A stretch of 64,000 nucleotides of DNA, taken from NCBI RefSeq assembly GCF_946227985.1, contig NZ_CAMKGL010000001.1, forward strand, positions 1,426,001 through 1,490,000. The letters are read 5' to 3'. The notes under the pieces are model-generated. The model was not told where the DNA came from and ran no database searches. It worked only from the letters and a program-made list of their open reading frames with translations. Source of the stretch: Serratia quinivorans (GTDB lineage: Bacteria; Pseudomonadota; Gammaproteobacteria; Enterobacterales; Enterobacteriaceae). This document shows positions 38,401 to 45,386 of the stretch, piece after piece; the stretch's first letter is position 1; each line of letters starts with the position of its first letter. Both the position numbers and the translations under genes were made by a program.

Positions 38401-40580
38401 ATACGTAATGTGGCGAAAGGTTTATCTCCAAAGAACCGGAGTTCCCCGACTGGCTCGCCCTTGGCATAGGCCTCAGTCTGTGCATCAATGGGAACACCAC
38501 CAGCGCGCTGCCGATTGTCTGGCAATCCTTGAGGCTGGTTATTGGCACCTATGCCCTGGGAGTATTCACGCAGGTTACGCTGATCGCGCGTTTCGCCACG
38601 GGTGAATGCTGGCGCTGACCCGGCCTGCACATCGTCAGCATTGGGTACTGGCCCATCGGCGAAAATGATGTTTTTGTCCGTGATCGCATTGCCTGGAACT
38701 GTCTCGCCGTCATAGGTCTGAGATGCTCGGCCAACTTCATTCGCACGCGGTTCCGCATCGCGCGGTATGAATTGCTGTCCCCGTACCGGCTCCCCGGCGC
38801 GGAACTGTGGTCCAGCGCCAACCTGCGGATCGTCGGCATTCACATTAGCCACTTCACCCGGCATGGCGATAACTGACGTTTTACCCGGAGGCGGCAACCG
38901 CGGCATAAGCGCTTCACGGATTTGATCTGCCCGTTCCTGCGCAGCCAACTCCTCTGGTGAATAACCCTGATCACCCGATTCCATTTGCTGCTGGATTAGT
39001 TCGTCCGGCGTCGGTGATGGCTGCTGTTCGGCCAAAGCACGCTGCACGTCGTTATCTTCGGCAAAGCCCTGAATGCGCGGATCTTGGCGCAAATACGCTG
39101 GGGTGTCTCTGAACTCATCGGCCCGCGTTGGCGCGGCGCCAGCAACCTCTTCAGCGGCAAACTGCCCAGGAGCTGCTGGTGCCGGTTGTGCTGGCATTGC
39201 ATCTGGATTATTGCCGCTGACCGGCTGCTGCTCATCAGTGGTATTTTCTCCGTTAACTGGTTGATTTTGTTGTTCACTACCCTGCTGCTCAGGTGCTGAC
39301 CGGCTACCACGAAAACCACCGACCGCACCAATAGAGCCACCAAGACCAGCACCAAGAACCGCATTGCTTGCACCGGTGGTCACCACATCCTTCATAGGGT
39401 CGATTTTTTGCCCGGCAGTATCAATAAGCTGCTGGTTCTGAACATATCGCTGCCCAGCTCCCTGAGCAAATTCAGTAGTCCCTTCAGCAGTACCCCCCGT
39501 CAATGCACCGGAAAGCACACCGGACGCGGCACCTTTCTTTGTGAGTAAACTGAGTAGTGTGTGATCGCCCAGCGTTGATGCGGCGATATTGATAGCCAGC
39601 ATTTTAGGATCGGCAGTTACTGCGCTCGCGGCTTGATCTGCAACCTGATTCCTTGCCAGGGTGAGTTTTTCAGTATCAGAAAGAGTTGAGTTTACTTGGT
39701 TTAAATCGACATCATCGAAGGCTTTTTGAAAGGATGTACTTTTCATCAAGTCAGTAAAAGACAAGGCATTAATCTGGTCACGCATGTCAGCACCACCGCC
39801 ACCTTGAGCGGTAGCTACCATGGTACCAACAAAAGCAGTTTTACCCGCAACTGAAGCAGCTCTTTCAGCAGTTTCTTTCGCAACCTGACGTGCCGCTTCC
39901 TCCGGGAGCTTTTTGCTAAGCTTATTAAAAATTGAGTTTTCGACAGCGTTTCTTGTCGCGACTGCGCCGAGCTTTGATACTGCCCCGCCAGCAAGTAATT
40001 GCGACACCGTAGGGATCGCATTCATCATCCAAGCATCTTTGTCAAAAAAGCCAGATCCTAAGCGATAATTCCCTTTTTCATCTTGCTCAATGAAAGGCAT
40101 CGCGGCGGCTTGTTTTGCACCCTCACTATACCCACCAGTAATTGCATCAGACATCGAACCCGCAAGTTTTCCAGCGGAATTTATCGCTGCAGAACCAGCA
40201 TCAGATAATGGATTTCCCTCATTATCACGCATCACTTTTAGCATTGCAGGGTCAATGCCTAAATCAATCAGCGGTTTGCTCTCTCCAGAACGATATCCGG
40301 TGGCTTTACGGTCAAGCATTTCATTGCCTGCATCAAAAATCTGAGCACCAGACCGAACCATATCTAAAGGTGCTGAAGCAGCAGAGCGAGCAATATCACC
40401 GAGGCCAATACCCGGATCGGGAACTACCGATTTTCGGCCGGCGGCCTCGCGCGCCTTACGAACCTGCTCCCAGTCGAAACCAGTGCTACCACTTTCACTT
40501 GGCTGCCGGATGTTCAGCGATTCACGATTTTTGTTTAATGATTGCTCTTCAGGTCGCTGTTGTTGCGGATCATAGGCCAT
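32466..40580 (-). CDS. giant polyvalent virion/injection protein (LPD1, MuF_C-like and LPD38-like regions)
   Basis: A 2704-residue protein, comparable to the 2793-residue protein at the same place in phage 933W. Residues 1-430 are Gly/Ala-rich with helical segments; 430-900 are Pro/Gln-rich linkers. Around 1150-1290 is an LPD1-like domain with the metallopeptidase motif LAHEWFHALDNYF (His near 1228). A second zinc-peptidase-like motif, LRHEVLAHHGL, is near 1496. Residues about 1680-1830 resemble the MuF C-terminal domain (RALGARNLEMVMP ... INKIASVYGKD). About 1850-2704 resembles LPD38. Such proteins are thought to be packaged and delivered with the DNA, where they may act against host defences. 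A terminator-like hairpin lies in its leader. Confidence 0.8.
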   Translation of the reverse strand: MAYDPQQQRPEEQSLNKNRESLNIRQPSESGSTGFDWEQVRKAREAAGRKSVVPDPGIGLGDIARSAASAPLDMVRSGAQIFDAGNEMLDRKATGYRSGESKPLIDLGIDPAMLKVMRDNEGNPLSDAGSAAINSAGKLAGSMSDAITGGYSEGAKQAAAMPFIEQDEKGNYRLGSGFFDKDAWMMNAIPTVSQLLAGGAVSKLGAVATRNAVENSIFNKLSKKLPEEAARQVAKETAERAASVAGKTAFVGTMVATAQGGGGADMRDQINALSFTDLMKSTSFQKAFDDVDLNQVNSTLSDTEKLTLARNQVADQAASAVTADPKMLAINIAASTLGDHTLLSLLTKKGAASGVLSGALTGGTAEGTTEFAQGAGQRYVQNQQLIDTAGQKIDPMKDVVTTGASNAVLGAGLGGSIGAVGGFRGSRSAPEQQGSEQQNQPVNGENTTDEQQPVSGNNPDAMPAQPAPAAPGQFAAEEVAGAAPTRADEFRDTPAYLRQDPRIQGFAEDNDVQRALAEQQPSPTPDELIQQQMESGDQGYSPEELAAQERADQIREALMPRLPPPGKTSVIAMPGEVANVNADDPQVGAGPQFRAGEPVRGQQFIPRDAEPRANEVGRASQTYDGETVPGNAITDKNIIFADGPVPNADDVQAGSAPAFTRGETRDQRNLREYSQGIGANNQPQGLPDNRQRAGGVPIDAQTEAYAKGEPVGELRFFGDKPFATLRMAQASRSGKTPGAKIEAVEGGYAIRMPVEKAQVAVPQAVATENGLTKDESAELIQQMLADDSAGGHVMSIFRAAHGTPEERRMYGAQYRPVLNEHRAKRPHWRGNSEFDDTGNDHGSTRHEDQIDDFGQKLEGAAKHKWGKFSEAMERDATDEHYRTEPLSKLFPQPDYSKMSDGGVGHDKLALISMLRAQIPSTKPKRLLSRWVESAQTMKGLSADLLNGKVSVADVREKILNSKNLRGMLDTHDLISSLPPEQMAAASKYRVRHSHYSMYEGKQYPDPGKSVYELERANGMAISGVADTDKANFMDKARAFIDQQSGGAPASKQTNFTIHVDRQTRDIFIGYKGASGVARVKEGFKDPRAARDYLNENRPELESKISRQRDQARAEQRRDTNAQRAGAARRSADVTTAQFDKEFGFRGVQFGNYVESGRRQAELNDAFDSLQDMADIIGVPAKAISLNGELGLAFGARGRGGANAVKAHYEPGEVVINLTKNKGAGSLAHEWFHALDNYFGQADVGGGRGINYATTRRRQTMKFQDGKMVPADFPVRQEVWNAWKGVMKAVGDSGMVARAQKLDELRSKPYWATNVEMAARSYERYILDRAEAKGISNDYLVNIKKADEHGNPATYAYPTEAELNNGVRDAFDTLFKTLKTKPTDRGVAFYSKDGLDNGGGNILSEGDFDTSGVRPEKGMGDKQAQHIADQWVRRFNGAAKIKVQVVQSQSDAAAMMPNGIPKEFGTVHAIYQPELSRVIVVADNIADGKQLRAKLRHEVLAHHGLASVIGDVEYDRIIRVLHQTRDSKNPEIQSVWRQVQKAYGNESPEVQANEFLAHMAERSELTGLGAVWDRFVSIITNALRKANFFNPSDITPAEIRNILRSIAGRFKRTAMYEGEQPGSREFDDTFSRTDALYSASGRKDPFKPDSYDAKSFADEVDNIAGMDKAPRGMVRLGDTPAVYRALGARNLEMVMPASVVHKATDPTVRAHQVRLEDMQRLPELIADPVAVMRSATEGDALVALVEAKDVYGNPVIAAIHLNGKGAGFAEINKIASVYGKDNSAALQSQLDNNLLYLNKGKAAKWLHAVGLQLPEANTLSGSSKNILSPDDIRKNTALYSRTGEATMDEITNRKMGFNVEKGKVEKAKDFYGMVKSKDRTELKSWLQEMGRKLNTKTFDGMAPLKYAEDAAGKSDARSSAYIGARMAAGAGSVTAATLEHGLPKYNKADGVVERQAGTGKEDALMGILDALGNHRENFLKWIAGHRSERLMAQGKENNFTVDEIAYMKGLNKGNEALFDAQKKKYDAFIKSILDLQQDMGLIDPDSRANWESAWYLPYYREAENGDVKGPWSTRGIANQSSTVRKLKGSDLTIKDPIENLFNYVAKSVDASMKNEAMRRAVVNLADTGMLEVIDSPNKMDFERIGKDVVKVFTDGKEQLVQVNDPELYRAFTMIDLERSNSAFMKSARQAKKVLTIGTTSMPDFIIRNFLRDSLHSWAINKDGFKAGIDSFAGFKKALKTDDSLIDMMFAGATFGGGHSNVYDPASTARSIRGVLRRKGYTDSQIKEFESSIVKSGKDVMDKLGSGLEKYRHLSEAAENANRLATYEAAIKSGKGKAQAAFESRDLMDFSMMGASKIMINLSDMLPFFNARMQGLSKLGRAIKEDPKSVLKRGGMITAASLALLALNWDDKRYEELPDWDKDTYWHAWLPGGIHIRLPKPFEIGLMFGTLPERFVRTMGGQDSAGKFGKLVAHNFMETMAFNPIPQVAMPIAEAYVNYDFFKGGPIENMADSNLIAGARYNDQTSLLMREVGEATNLSPKMLDHIIQGYTGSLGAYVMGATNILMRCMQDNGETASMRLDEMPVIKSLLRGYGDDPAKSTQFSEDFYRMMTQVNQINSTINSYRKQGRIEDAQELRAENRDKLSQRKGLTATQTELRQLNNRIELVRIDRILTAEQKRERIDRFMAQRNKLVQQAVERVNPYFNK

Positions 40581-40603
40581 TTGAGGCTCCAGAATTTAGG
40601 CAT

Positions 40604-40633
40604 AAAAAAAGCCCCGCTGGTTAGAGCGAGGCT
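40604..40633 (-). terminator. leader hairpin before the giant gene (element D)
   Basis: On the minus strand, AGCCTCGCT-loop-AGCGGGGCT (one mismatch) followed by seven T, then a ribosome site and ATG 23 bases on. Shares sequence with elements at 48294, 56661 and 63654. Confidence 0.7.
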
Positions 40634-40662
40634 TGGCATCATTGGGGATATTAGCGCATAAT
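40633..40662 (+). promoter_or_regulatory. predicted promoter of the DUF4145-like gene
   Basis: TTGGCA (40633-40638) and CATAAT (40657-40662), 18 bases apart, overlap the back of element D and point into the gene at 40746. Confidence 0.5.
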
Positions 40663-40745
40663 ATTTACGAACAAAAGGCTAATGATTAGTATGCTTGCGA
40701 AGCTACTAATAAACATCTAAATATAATAGTTACTCTGGGTGACAT

Positions 40746-41525
40746 ATGGATACTCCTGAAAAAATAGAAGCAAAACTCTACCGCTCAATAATGAATAAAA
40801 AATATCAATTTGAGTTCACTGAGAATGAAGGTCATGCAATTAAATGTGCCCATTGCATGAGAACTTTAGCGAATGCAGATTGGGGGAATAGCCTAAAAGA
40901 AGAAACAATAGAATCGATTAATGATCGGAAGCATCCAGAGTGGGAACCAGAGTGGATTCGATATTCATATACTCTCCCTTATAAATGTGTTGCTTGCAAA
41001 GGAACAACATATTCGATTGGTGAAGCAGAACATTATTATCACTCCTATTACGACGAAGAAACTGGAGATCATGAACATGATGAAGGTGACTTATATCGAC
41101 CTAAGTATTTTACTCCTACTTTATCTATTTTTGAAATGCCGTTCAATTGTCCACCAGAAATAAAGAAAGGGTTGATGAAGTCATTCCAGCTAGCCTATTG
41201 TGATATATCTGCCGCAGCTAACAGAATAAGGGCCACGCTAGAAATTCTAATAAGGTTGCATTTTACAGAAGCTGAGATAGGTGAACGAAAACTTCATGAC
41301 CAAATTCCACTTCTAACCAATAGATTCACAGAAATTGGTGACCTATCCCTTGCAATCAAATGGATAGGAAATGAAGGAAGCCATGGCGACGGTGAAGTAC
41401 AAGAGTTTGCGTTGGCATTTGCCTACGAAGCTTTTGCAAAGATATTAAATATAATTTATGGAAGAAAAGAGGCAACTTTAGAAGAGGTTGCTTCTTTAAT
41501 TGTTAAAGTCAAAGGAAAGCTCTAA
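40746..41525 (+). CDS. zinc-finger/DUF4145-like accessory protein
   Basis: A 259-residue protein, clearly more AT-rich than its neighbours and on the opposite strand. The N-terminal part has two CxxC pairs, IKCAHCMRTL and YKCVACKGTT, probably one zinc site. An acidic His-rich stretch follows (YYHSYYDEETGDHEHDEGD). The C-terminal helical half (SFQLAYCDISAAANRIRATL ... IKWIGNEGSHGDGEV ... EAFAKILNIIYGRK) fits the DUF4145 pattern, known from restriction subunits and defence-linked proteins. It has its own promoter candidate and no late-gene role, so it looks like a lysogenic-conversion or defence gene. The exact function is unknown. Confidence 0.75.
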   Translation: MDTPEKIEAKLYRSIMNKKYQFEFTENEGHAIKCAHCMRTLANADWGNSLKEETIESINDRKHPEWEPEWIRYSYTLPYKCVACKGTTYSIGEAEHYYHSYYDEETGDHEHDEGDLYRPKYFTPTLSIFEMPFNCPPEIKKGLMKSFQLAYCDISAAANRIRATLEILIRLHFTEAEIGERKLHDQIPLLTNRFTEIGDLSLAIKWIGNEGSHGDGEVQEFALAFAYEAFAKILNIIYGRKEATLEEVASLIVKVKGKL

Positions 41526-41648
41526 ATCTTTCAACTAATATAGGTAAGGCCATAGCAATATGACCTTACCTAAGACTAACAAAAAATAAATAATTTCATT
41601 CTTGCTGAAAATCATAACAAATTTCCAATTTTCTGCCCCTTGAAGATA

Positions 41649-41819
41649 TTACCTACTATGAGATAGGTGCTGATTTTTGATCTTCACTTCTTTCAGTAGC
41701 CTCCACCCAAGCAAGGCGGTCGTCTGCACGGTTTCAATTTTGGTATCCTCATCACAGTGTGTCAGTAACTCCAACAGTGCCGCCACGCTGGCTAAAATAT
41801 CCTCATCGCCCAGTGTCAC
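41649..41819 (-). CDS. small acidic protein under probable LexA control
   Basis: A 56-codon gene starting with GTG at 41819, eight bases after GGGGAG, with an in-frame stop shortly upstream that excludes longer versions. Sequence begins VTLGDEDILASVAALLELL and ends in a basic helix with WRLLKEVKIKNQ; it should be a compact two- or three-helix protein. A LexA box lies 62 bp upstream. It sits downstream of the internal virion genes, so late transcription could also reach it. Not recognised; DinI-like modulators or SOS-linked antirepressors are conceivable. Confidence 0.65.
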   Translation of the reverse strand: MTLGDEDILASVAALLELLTHCDEDTKIETVQTTALLGWRLLKEVKIKNQHLSHSR

Positions 41820-41880
41820 GAAATTCTCCCCAGCGGAAACCCGAACATATCAACATGATTTAAAATAGTTTTTATTAAAT

Positions 41881-41900
41881 AACTGTATGTATACACAGTA
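41881..41900 (-). promoter_or_regulatory. LexA (SOS) box
   Basis: AACTGTATGTATACACAGTA fits CTGT-N8-ACAG exactly with an alternating AT-rich core. On the minus strand TACTGT and TAATAA, 17 bases apart, could be the promoter of the small gene at 41649-41819. Confidence 0.75.
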
Positions 41901-42053
41901 ATGTTTTATTACCTCCCTGTCAACGAAGGCACTGAGCCTTGTGTTGTGCTGGCAATAGCCAATAACCTGTATTATGGATGATGCATTAATCACCGGTTAA
42001 ATTTATTGCAGTAAAACAATCTGATAGATTCAAATAAATCAACGGGGTGCAAT

Positions 42054-42077
42054 AGCGCAATGGCTGATTGCGCTTTT
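42054..42077. terminator. hairpin at the end of the internal virion gene block
   Basis: Perfect 8-bp stem AGCGCAAT-GGCTG-ATTGCGCT with TTT on the plus-strand side; on the minus (late) strand the T run is missing, so readthrough leftward is expected. Confidence 0.45.
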
Positions 42078-42091
42078 GCATTACTCGCCGT

Positions 42092-43432
42092 TTACTGTTG
42101 TTGCCGCTGTGCCTGCTGACGCATCTCTCTCAGATACCCTGCAGCATACGAGTTATCTGGCAGTTGTGACGGTGCCTGGCCTTGCGAGGTTGTGGAAGCT
42201 GGTGCCGACGGCGGAGAACCGCCTTGCCTTTGTGATTTCCATTGTTGGTAGAACTGAGTGTCTTGTGCATTCTTAGGATCCGGTGGCACGCCATTTTCCT
42301 TTTGGTACTCAACCGCGAAATCCTCAAAGGAGTCGGCAGGCTTACCGGGCTGTCCATAGGTTTGCAGTACCTGGTTTTGTAACTGATCATATTGAGAATT
42401 GATTTCAGCCATTGCATCTTTATCCGTCGCACCAGCCAATGCCTTGGCGCGGACCTTACCCACATCGAGCAGGTCACGGCGTAATCCTTTGGCCTCTTCA
42501 CGGCTAGCAGTCTTATCAGGCGGATTAACCATGTTGTTGAGAAAGGCGGTGCGATCCGGCTGGTTAAGCTGGCCGACCATCTGACCGTAGCCGCGGATCT
42601 TGTCCATAACGTTGGCTATAGGGATATGGGCAAGCTGGTTATCACGCTCATCTGAAGAGCCATGCTCGGTCATTGGTTTTAGGGCGGTGGTTCCATCATC
42701 ATATTTTACCGTGATGCCTGGGATGATAAATTTTCCATCTTCGCTAACGCCAATGTGGCCCAGTTCTTTACTGACAATTTTCTTACCCGTTTGCGGATCG
42801 ACTTCACCTTCTCCTCGTTTGATGTCAGGCGACAGCACCGTATTCATCAGCTTGATGACCTTCGGATCGTTGTAGTTCATCTCGCCGGAAAGCACCTTCG
42901 GCATGGCGCGGTTCACTTCCATAACGTTGTTGATGGCTTCCTGCCCAAAGAAACGCCCAGGGTTAAGCGGGTTGTCTTTCGAAATCTGCGAGTACAGTTG
43001 CGGATCAAATTTTCCAGTCTCTTCCATCTGCTTATACAGGGTCTGAACAACCGGCATTTCGTTCTGTAGTCGCTGGCTGCGCTCTTCCTGAGCCATGCGG
43101 TAGTTGTATTCCTTCTGCCGCATGCCCAGCTCCTGCGCGCGCATACCAAGGCCGGCGCGACTGATACCTACCTGCTGCTCATCAAGTGCGTGGCGTAAGC
43201 CCCATTGCTTATCACCCACCTGGTCGCGTTCTTTTTGATAACCAAAATTGCGCTGATCGCGATCTTTGCCGTAATTAAAATCGGCCTCACGCAAGCTGTA
43301 ATTGCGATCGGAATCCTTCACTTGCTGCTGCAGGGCCGCATCGCGCTGCTGCATTTCTTTGTTACGCGTAATAGCAGCATCGGCAGTATTGAAGCCTGCC
43401 AGAAAGCCATCCGCTAAACCTTGAACACCCAT
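42092..43432 (-). CDS. internal virion/DNA-injection protein (Gln-rich, coiled coil)
   Basis: A 446-residue protein. Residues 25-130 are strongly charged and Gln-rich, probably coiled coil (NKEMQQRDAALQQQVKDSDR). A compact middle region has YDDGTTALKPMTEHG, and the C-terminus is Pro/Ser/Gln-rich (REMRQQAQRQQQ). No enzyme motif is seen. Its position between small Gly/Ala-rich genes and the giant protein is that of ejection proteins in 933W-like and P22-like phages. Confidence 0.65.
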   Translation of the reverse strand: MGVQGLADGFLAGFNTADAAITRNKEMQQRDAALQQQVKDSDRNYSLREADFNYGKDRDQRNFGYQKERDQVGDKQWGLRHALDEQQVGISRAGLGMRAQELGMRQKEYNYRMAQEERSQRLQNEMPVVQTLYKQMEETGKFDPQLYSQISKDNPLNPGRFFGQEAINNVMEVNRAMPKVLSGEMNYNDPKVIKLMNTVLSPDIKRGEGEVDPQTGKKIVSKELGHIGVSEDGKFIIPGITVKYDDGTTALKPMTEHGSSDERDNQLAHIPIANVMDKIRGYGQMVGQLNQPDRTAFLNNMVNPPDKTASREEAKGLRRDLLDVGKVRAKALAGATDKDAMAEINSQYDQLQNQVLQTYGQPGKPADSFEDFAVEYQKENGVPPDPKNAQDTQFYQQWKSQRQGGSPPSAPASTTSQGQAPSQLPDNSYAAGYLREMRQQAQRQQQ

Positions 43433-43442
43433 GATTTACTCC

Positions 43443-43940
43443 TTAGAAAAGTTGGCTTGCCAGCAGACCGACCGCCGCGCCGATCCCCATACCGATTGGG
43501 CCACCCCATGCACCGACTGTCGCACCCGTTGCAGCCGCAGTACCTGCGCCGGCGGCTACACCGGTTGCTGTTCCTGCGGCAGCTGCGCCACCTGCAGCTG
43601 CTGCCGTTCCTGCTGCTGCGGTACCAGCGGCGGCAGTACCTGCGGCTGCTGTTCCGGCTGCCGCGCCTGCAGCTCCAGCCCCTGCGGCTCCCGCAGCACC
43701 GGCACCAGCCGCTGAACCTGCAGCAGTACCCGCACCACCGCCAAGCAAAGAACTACCGGATCCCATCGCCAGCCCCATGCCTGCGCCAGTACCCGTCATC
43801 TGCATTTTCATTTGCTTCTCAGCATCCTTCAGTTGCTGATTTGCCACCTCTCGCTGAGTTTCACGCGATGATGCTTCACCAAAGCCCTGAAGCGCTTGCT
43901 GGCGCGTCTGGTTCGCGATATCCACTAACCCGTATCCCAT
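43443..43940 (-). CDS. Gly/Ala/Thr-rich glycine-zipper virion protein
   Basis: A 165-residue protein. The N-terminal 48 residues are polar and helical (QTRQQALQGFGEASSRETQR). Residues 68-142 are almost pure Ala/Gly/Thr, including four copies of GTAAA. The C-terminus is a glycine-zipper hydrophobic segment (GGPIGMGIGAAVGLLASQLF). Such segments insert into or span membranes, which fits a part of the DNA-ejection channel. Its start overlaps the stop of the preceding gene by one base. Confidence 0.65.
   Translation of the reverse strand: MGYGLVDIANQTRQQALQGFGEASSRETQREVANQQLKDAEKQMKMQMTGTGAGMGLAMGSGSSLLGGGAGTAAGSAAGAGAAGAAGAGAAGAAAGTAAAGTAAAGTAAAGTAAAAGGAAAAGTATGVAAGAGTAAATGATVGAWGGPIGMGIGAAVGLLASQLF
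43596..43655 (-). repeat. 15-base tandem repeat encoding (GTAAA)x4
   Basis: Four consecutive five-codon units within the glycine-zipper gene, with synonymous changes between units. Probable site of copy-number variation. Confidence 0.6.
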
Positions 43941-44326
43941 TAGCTGCTACTCCCGCCGCCGATGTTCATTTGCTGGCGAAGGCTGGCGCTCCCCCCCGTC
44001 AGAATATTCATTTGCCGATCCGCTTCACCTTCGCGGATCCCGTTTTTGGCCCCGGCAGTTGCCAACGCGGAGCGGAGCCCAAGACTGTTGTCTCCGGCTG
44101 TAGGCGCTTGCGCCACCCCATAGCGCGCCATCTGGTTCTGCTGCCCTACCTGTGCCGTGTTCAGCGTCTGCTGAGTATTGGCATCAGCGCGCGCGAGCTG
44201 GTCGTTCATCAACTGGCCGCTGGTCGCTAAACCCATCAACTCTTTCTGTTTCGGATAAAATCGGTTTTGCCAGTCCGCGTACTGCTCCCGGATCAATCGG
44301 GCATATGTGTCTGCCGCCTGTCCCAT
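43940..44326 (-). CDS. small internal virion protein
   Basis: A 128-residue helical, Gln-rich protein (YARLIREQYADWQNRFYPKQ; ADANTQQTLNTAQVGQQNQM) with a glycine/serine tail. No known motif. It is in the ejection-protein cluster, tightly packed with its neighbours (12-base gap and 1-base overlap). Confidence 0.6.
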   Translation of the reverse strand: MGQAADTYARLIREQYADWQNRFYPKQKELMGLATSGQLMNDQLARADANTQQTLNTAQVGQQNQMARYGVAQAPTAGDNSLGLRSALATAGAKNGIREGEADRQMNILTGGSASLRQQMNIGGGSSS

Positions 44327-44338
44327 AATTGGCCCCTG

Positions 44339-45010
44339 TTAGTTAAAGGTCGATTTACCGAATGGCGTATTGGACACGCCGTATTGACCGCCGCTGTTAC
44401 TCCCGCCGAATACACCAGTTGAACCGGCGTTTGAGGCCGGAGCCGCTGCATCCTGTAACCCATAGGTGCGCACAGCAGCGCCTCCCAATGCTCCAGCCAC
44501 TCCCGCCGTCGCCTGTCGGTTGCTCATCGAGCGCTGCGCATCAGACTGTGCTTTCTGCATGCTGGTATTGGCGATGCTATTGAACCCTGACAGGGCATCA
44601 GCTTTCTGGCCCGCCCCCATAGCAACGACATCCTGCAGTCCACCAACGTACTTATCAGCCTGCGTACTCTGTGCACGGTTAGTCGTGTCAATCTGGCCGG
44701 CAACCTGATCTGACGTGATATTGTCGAGCGTTCCCTGAAATTTGCCGCTACTTGGATCCACGCCGCTGGCCGCCAACTGCGTAGCGGTATCCTGCCGCGC
44801 CTTGCCGAACTCAGCCTGGTAGCCAAGATTGGTATCATTGGCAATGTCGGCATACTTCTGTTCGTTGTTCAGCGCATCGACCTTATCCATGAACAAGTTC
44901 TCATAGGGCCGGAGCTCGTTCTGATAGAGATCCCATTGCTGCGAAGCTACTTGCGCTGCTGCTTTCTCGTTCTCTGTTTCTTTGATTTCGTTACTGCCGC
45001 CTTTGCCCAT
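44339..45010 (-). CDS. internal virion protein
   Basis: A 223-residue protein with a charged helical N-terminal half (ENEKAAAQVASQQWDLYQNE) and a Gly/Ser/Asn-rich tail (NAGSTGVFGGSNSGGQYGV). A probable structural or ejection component by position and composition; no catalytic motif. Confidence 0.6.
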   Translation of the reverse strand: MGKGGSNEIKETENEKAAAQVASQQWDLYQNELRPYENLFMDKVDALNNEQKYADIANDTNLGYQAEFGKARQDTATQLAASGVDPSSGKFQGTLDNITSDQVAGQIDTTNRAQSTQADKYVGGLQDVVAMGAGQKADALSGFNSIANTSMQKAQSDAQRSMSNRQATAGVAGALGGAAVRTYGLQDAAAPASNAGSTGVFGGSNSGGQYGVSNTPFGKSTFN

Positions 45011-45017
45011 ACCACCC

Positions 45018-45386
45018 TCACACCGGGATCCGGAATTTCATTAATCCATCTTCATCAGGCAGGCGCACAAAACCGAGCCGCCTGGCTACCCTGATGAACC
45101 CTTTTCTGTCTGTGTAAAACTCGGCCCATCTGCCGCCTATCATTCGCGTCAGCTCTTTAACCCGTGGGGTATATCGAACCAAGCCATCGTTCGCGGTGCT
45201 CACCCCGAGCCAGACCACCACATACGGAACACCGTTTTGCATACGGGGCCGCAGGACGATCCGCGCATCATCAGCACCAAAGCAAAACGCCTGCTTTTCA
45301 CGGCAGGCGTCTTGGATATCTGTTATCAAGTTTTTGTCGGCGCTTCGCCTGGCAAGGGCATTCACCTTTTCTTCAAGCGTCATCAT
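45018..45386 (-). CDS. small phage protein, possibly GNAT-like
   Basis: A 122-residue protein. The mixed alpha/beta pattern with ending YTDRKGFIRVARRLGFVRLPDEDG recalls the C-terminal half of small GNAT-like virion proteins of podoviruses, but a clear acetyl-CoA loop is missing, so this is tentative. It overlaps the preceding tail gene by four bases. Confidence 0.5.
   Translation of the reverse strand: MMTLEEKVNALARRSADKNLITDIQDACREKQAFCFGADDARIVLRPRMQNGVPYVVVWLGVSTANDGLVRYTPRVKELTRMIGGRWAEFYTDRKGFIRVARRLGFVRLPDEDGLMKFRIPV

Noticed and set aside
41901..41981. 26-codon plus-strand reading beginning at the LexA box
   Set aside because: No ribosome site because its start abuts the operator; the minus-strand gene fits box, promoter and ribosome-site spacing much better.
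43421..44230. 269-codon Leu/Arg/Gln/His-rich plus-strand reading
   Set aside because: Mirror of the Gly/Ala/Thr repeat gene on the other strand; low complexity only.
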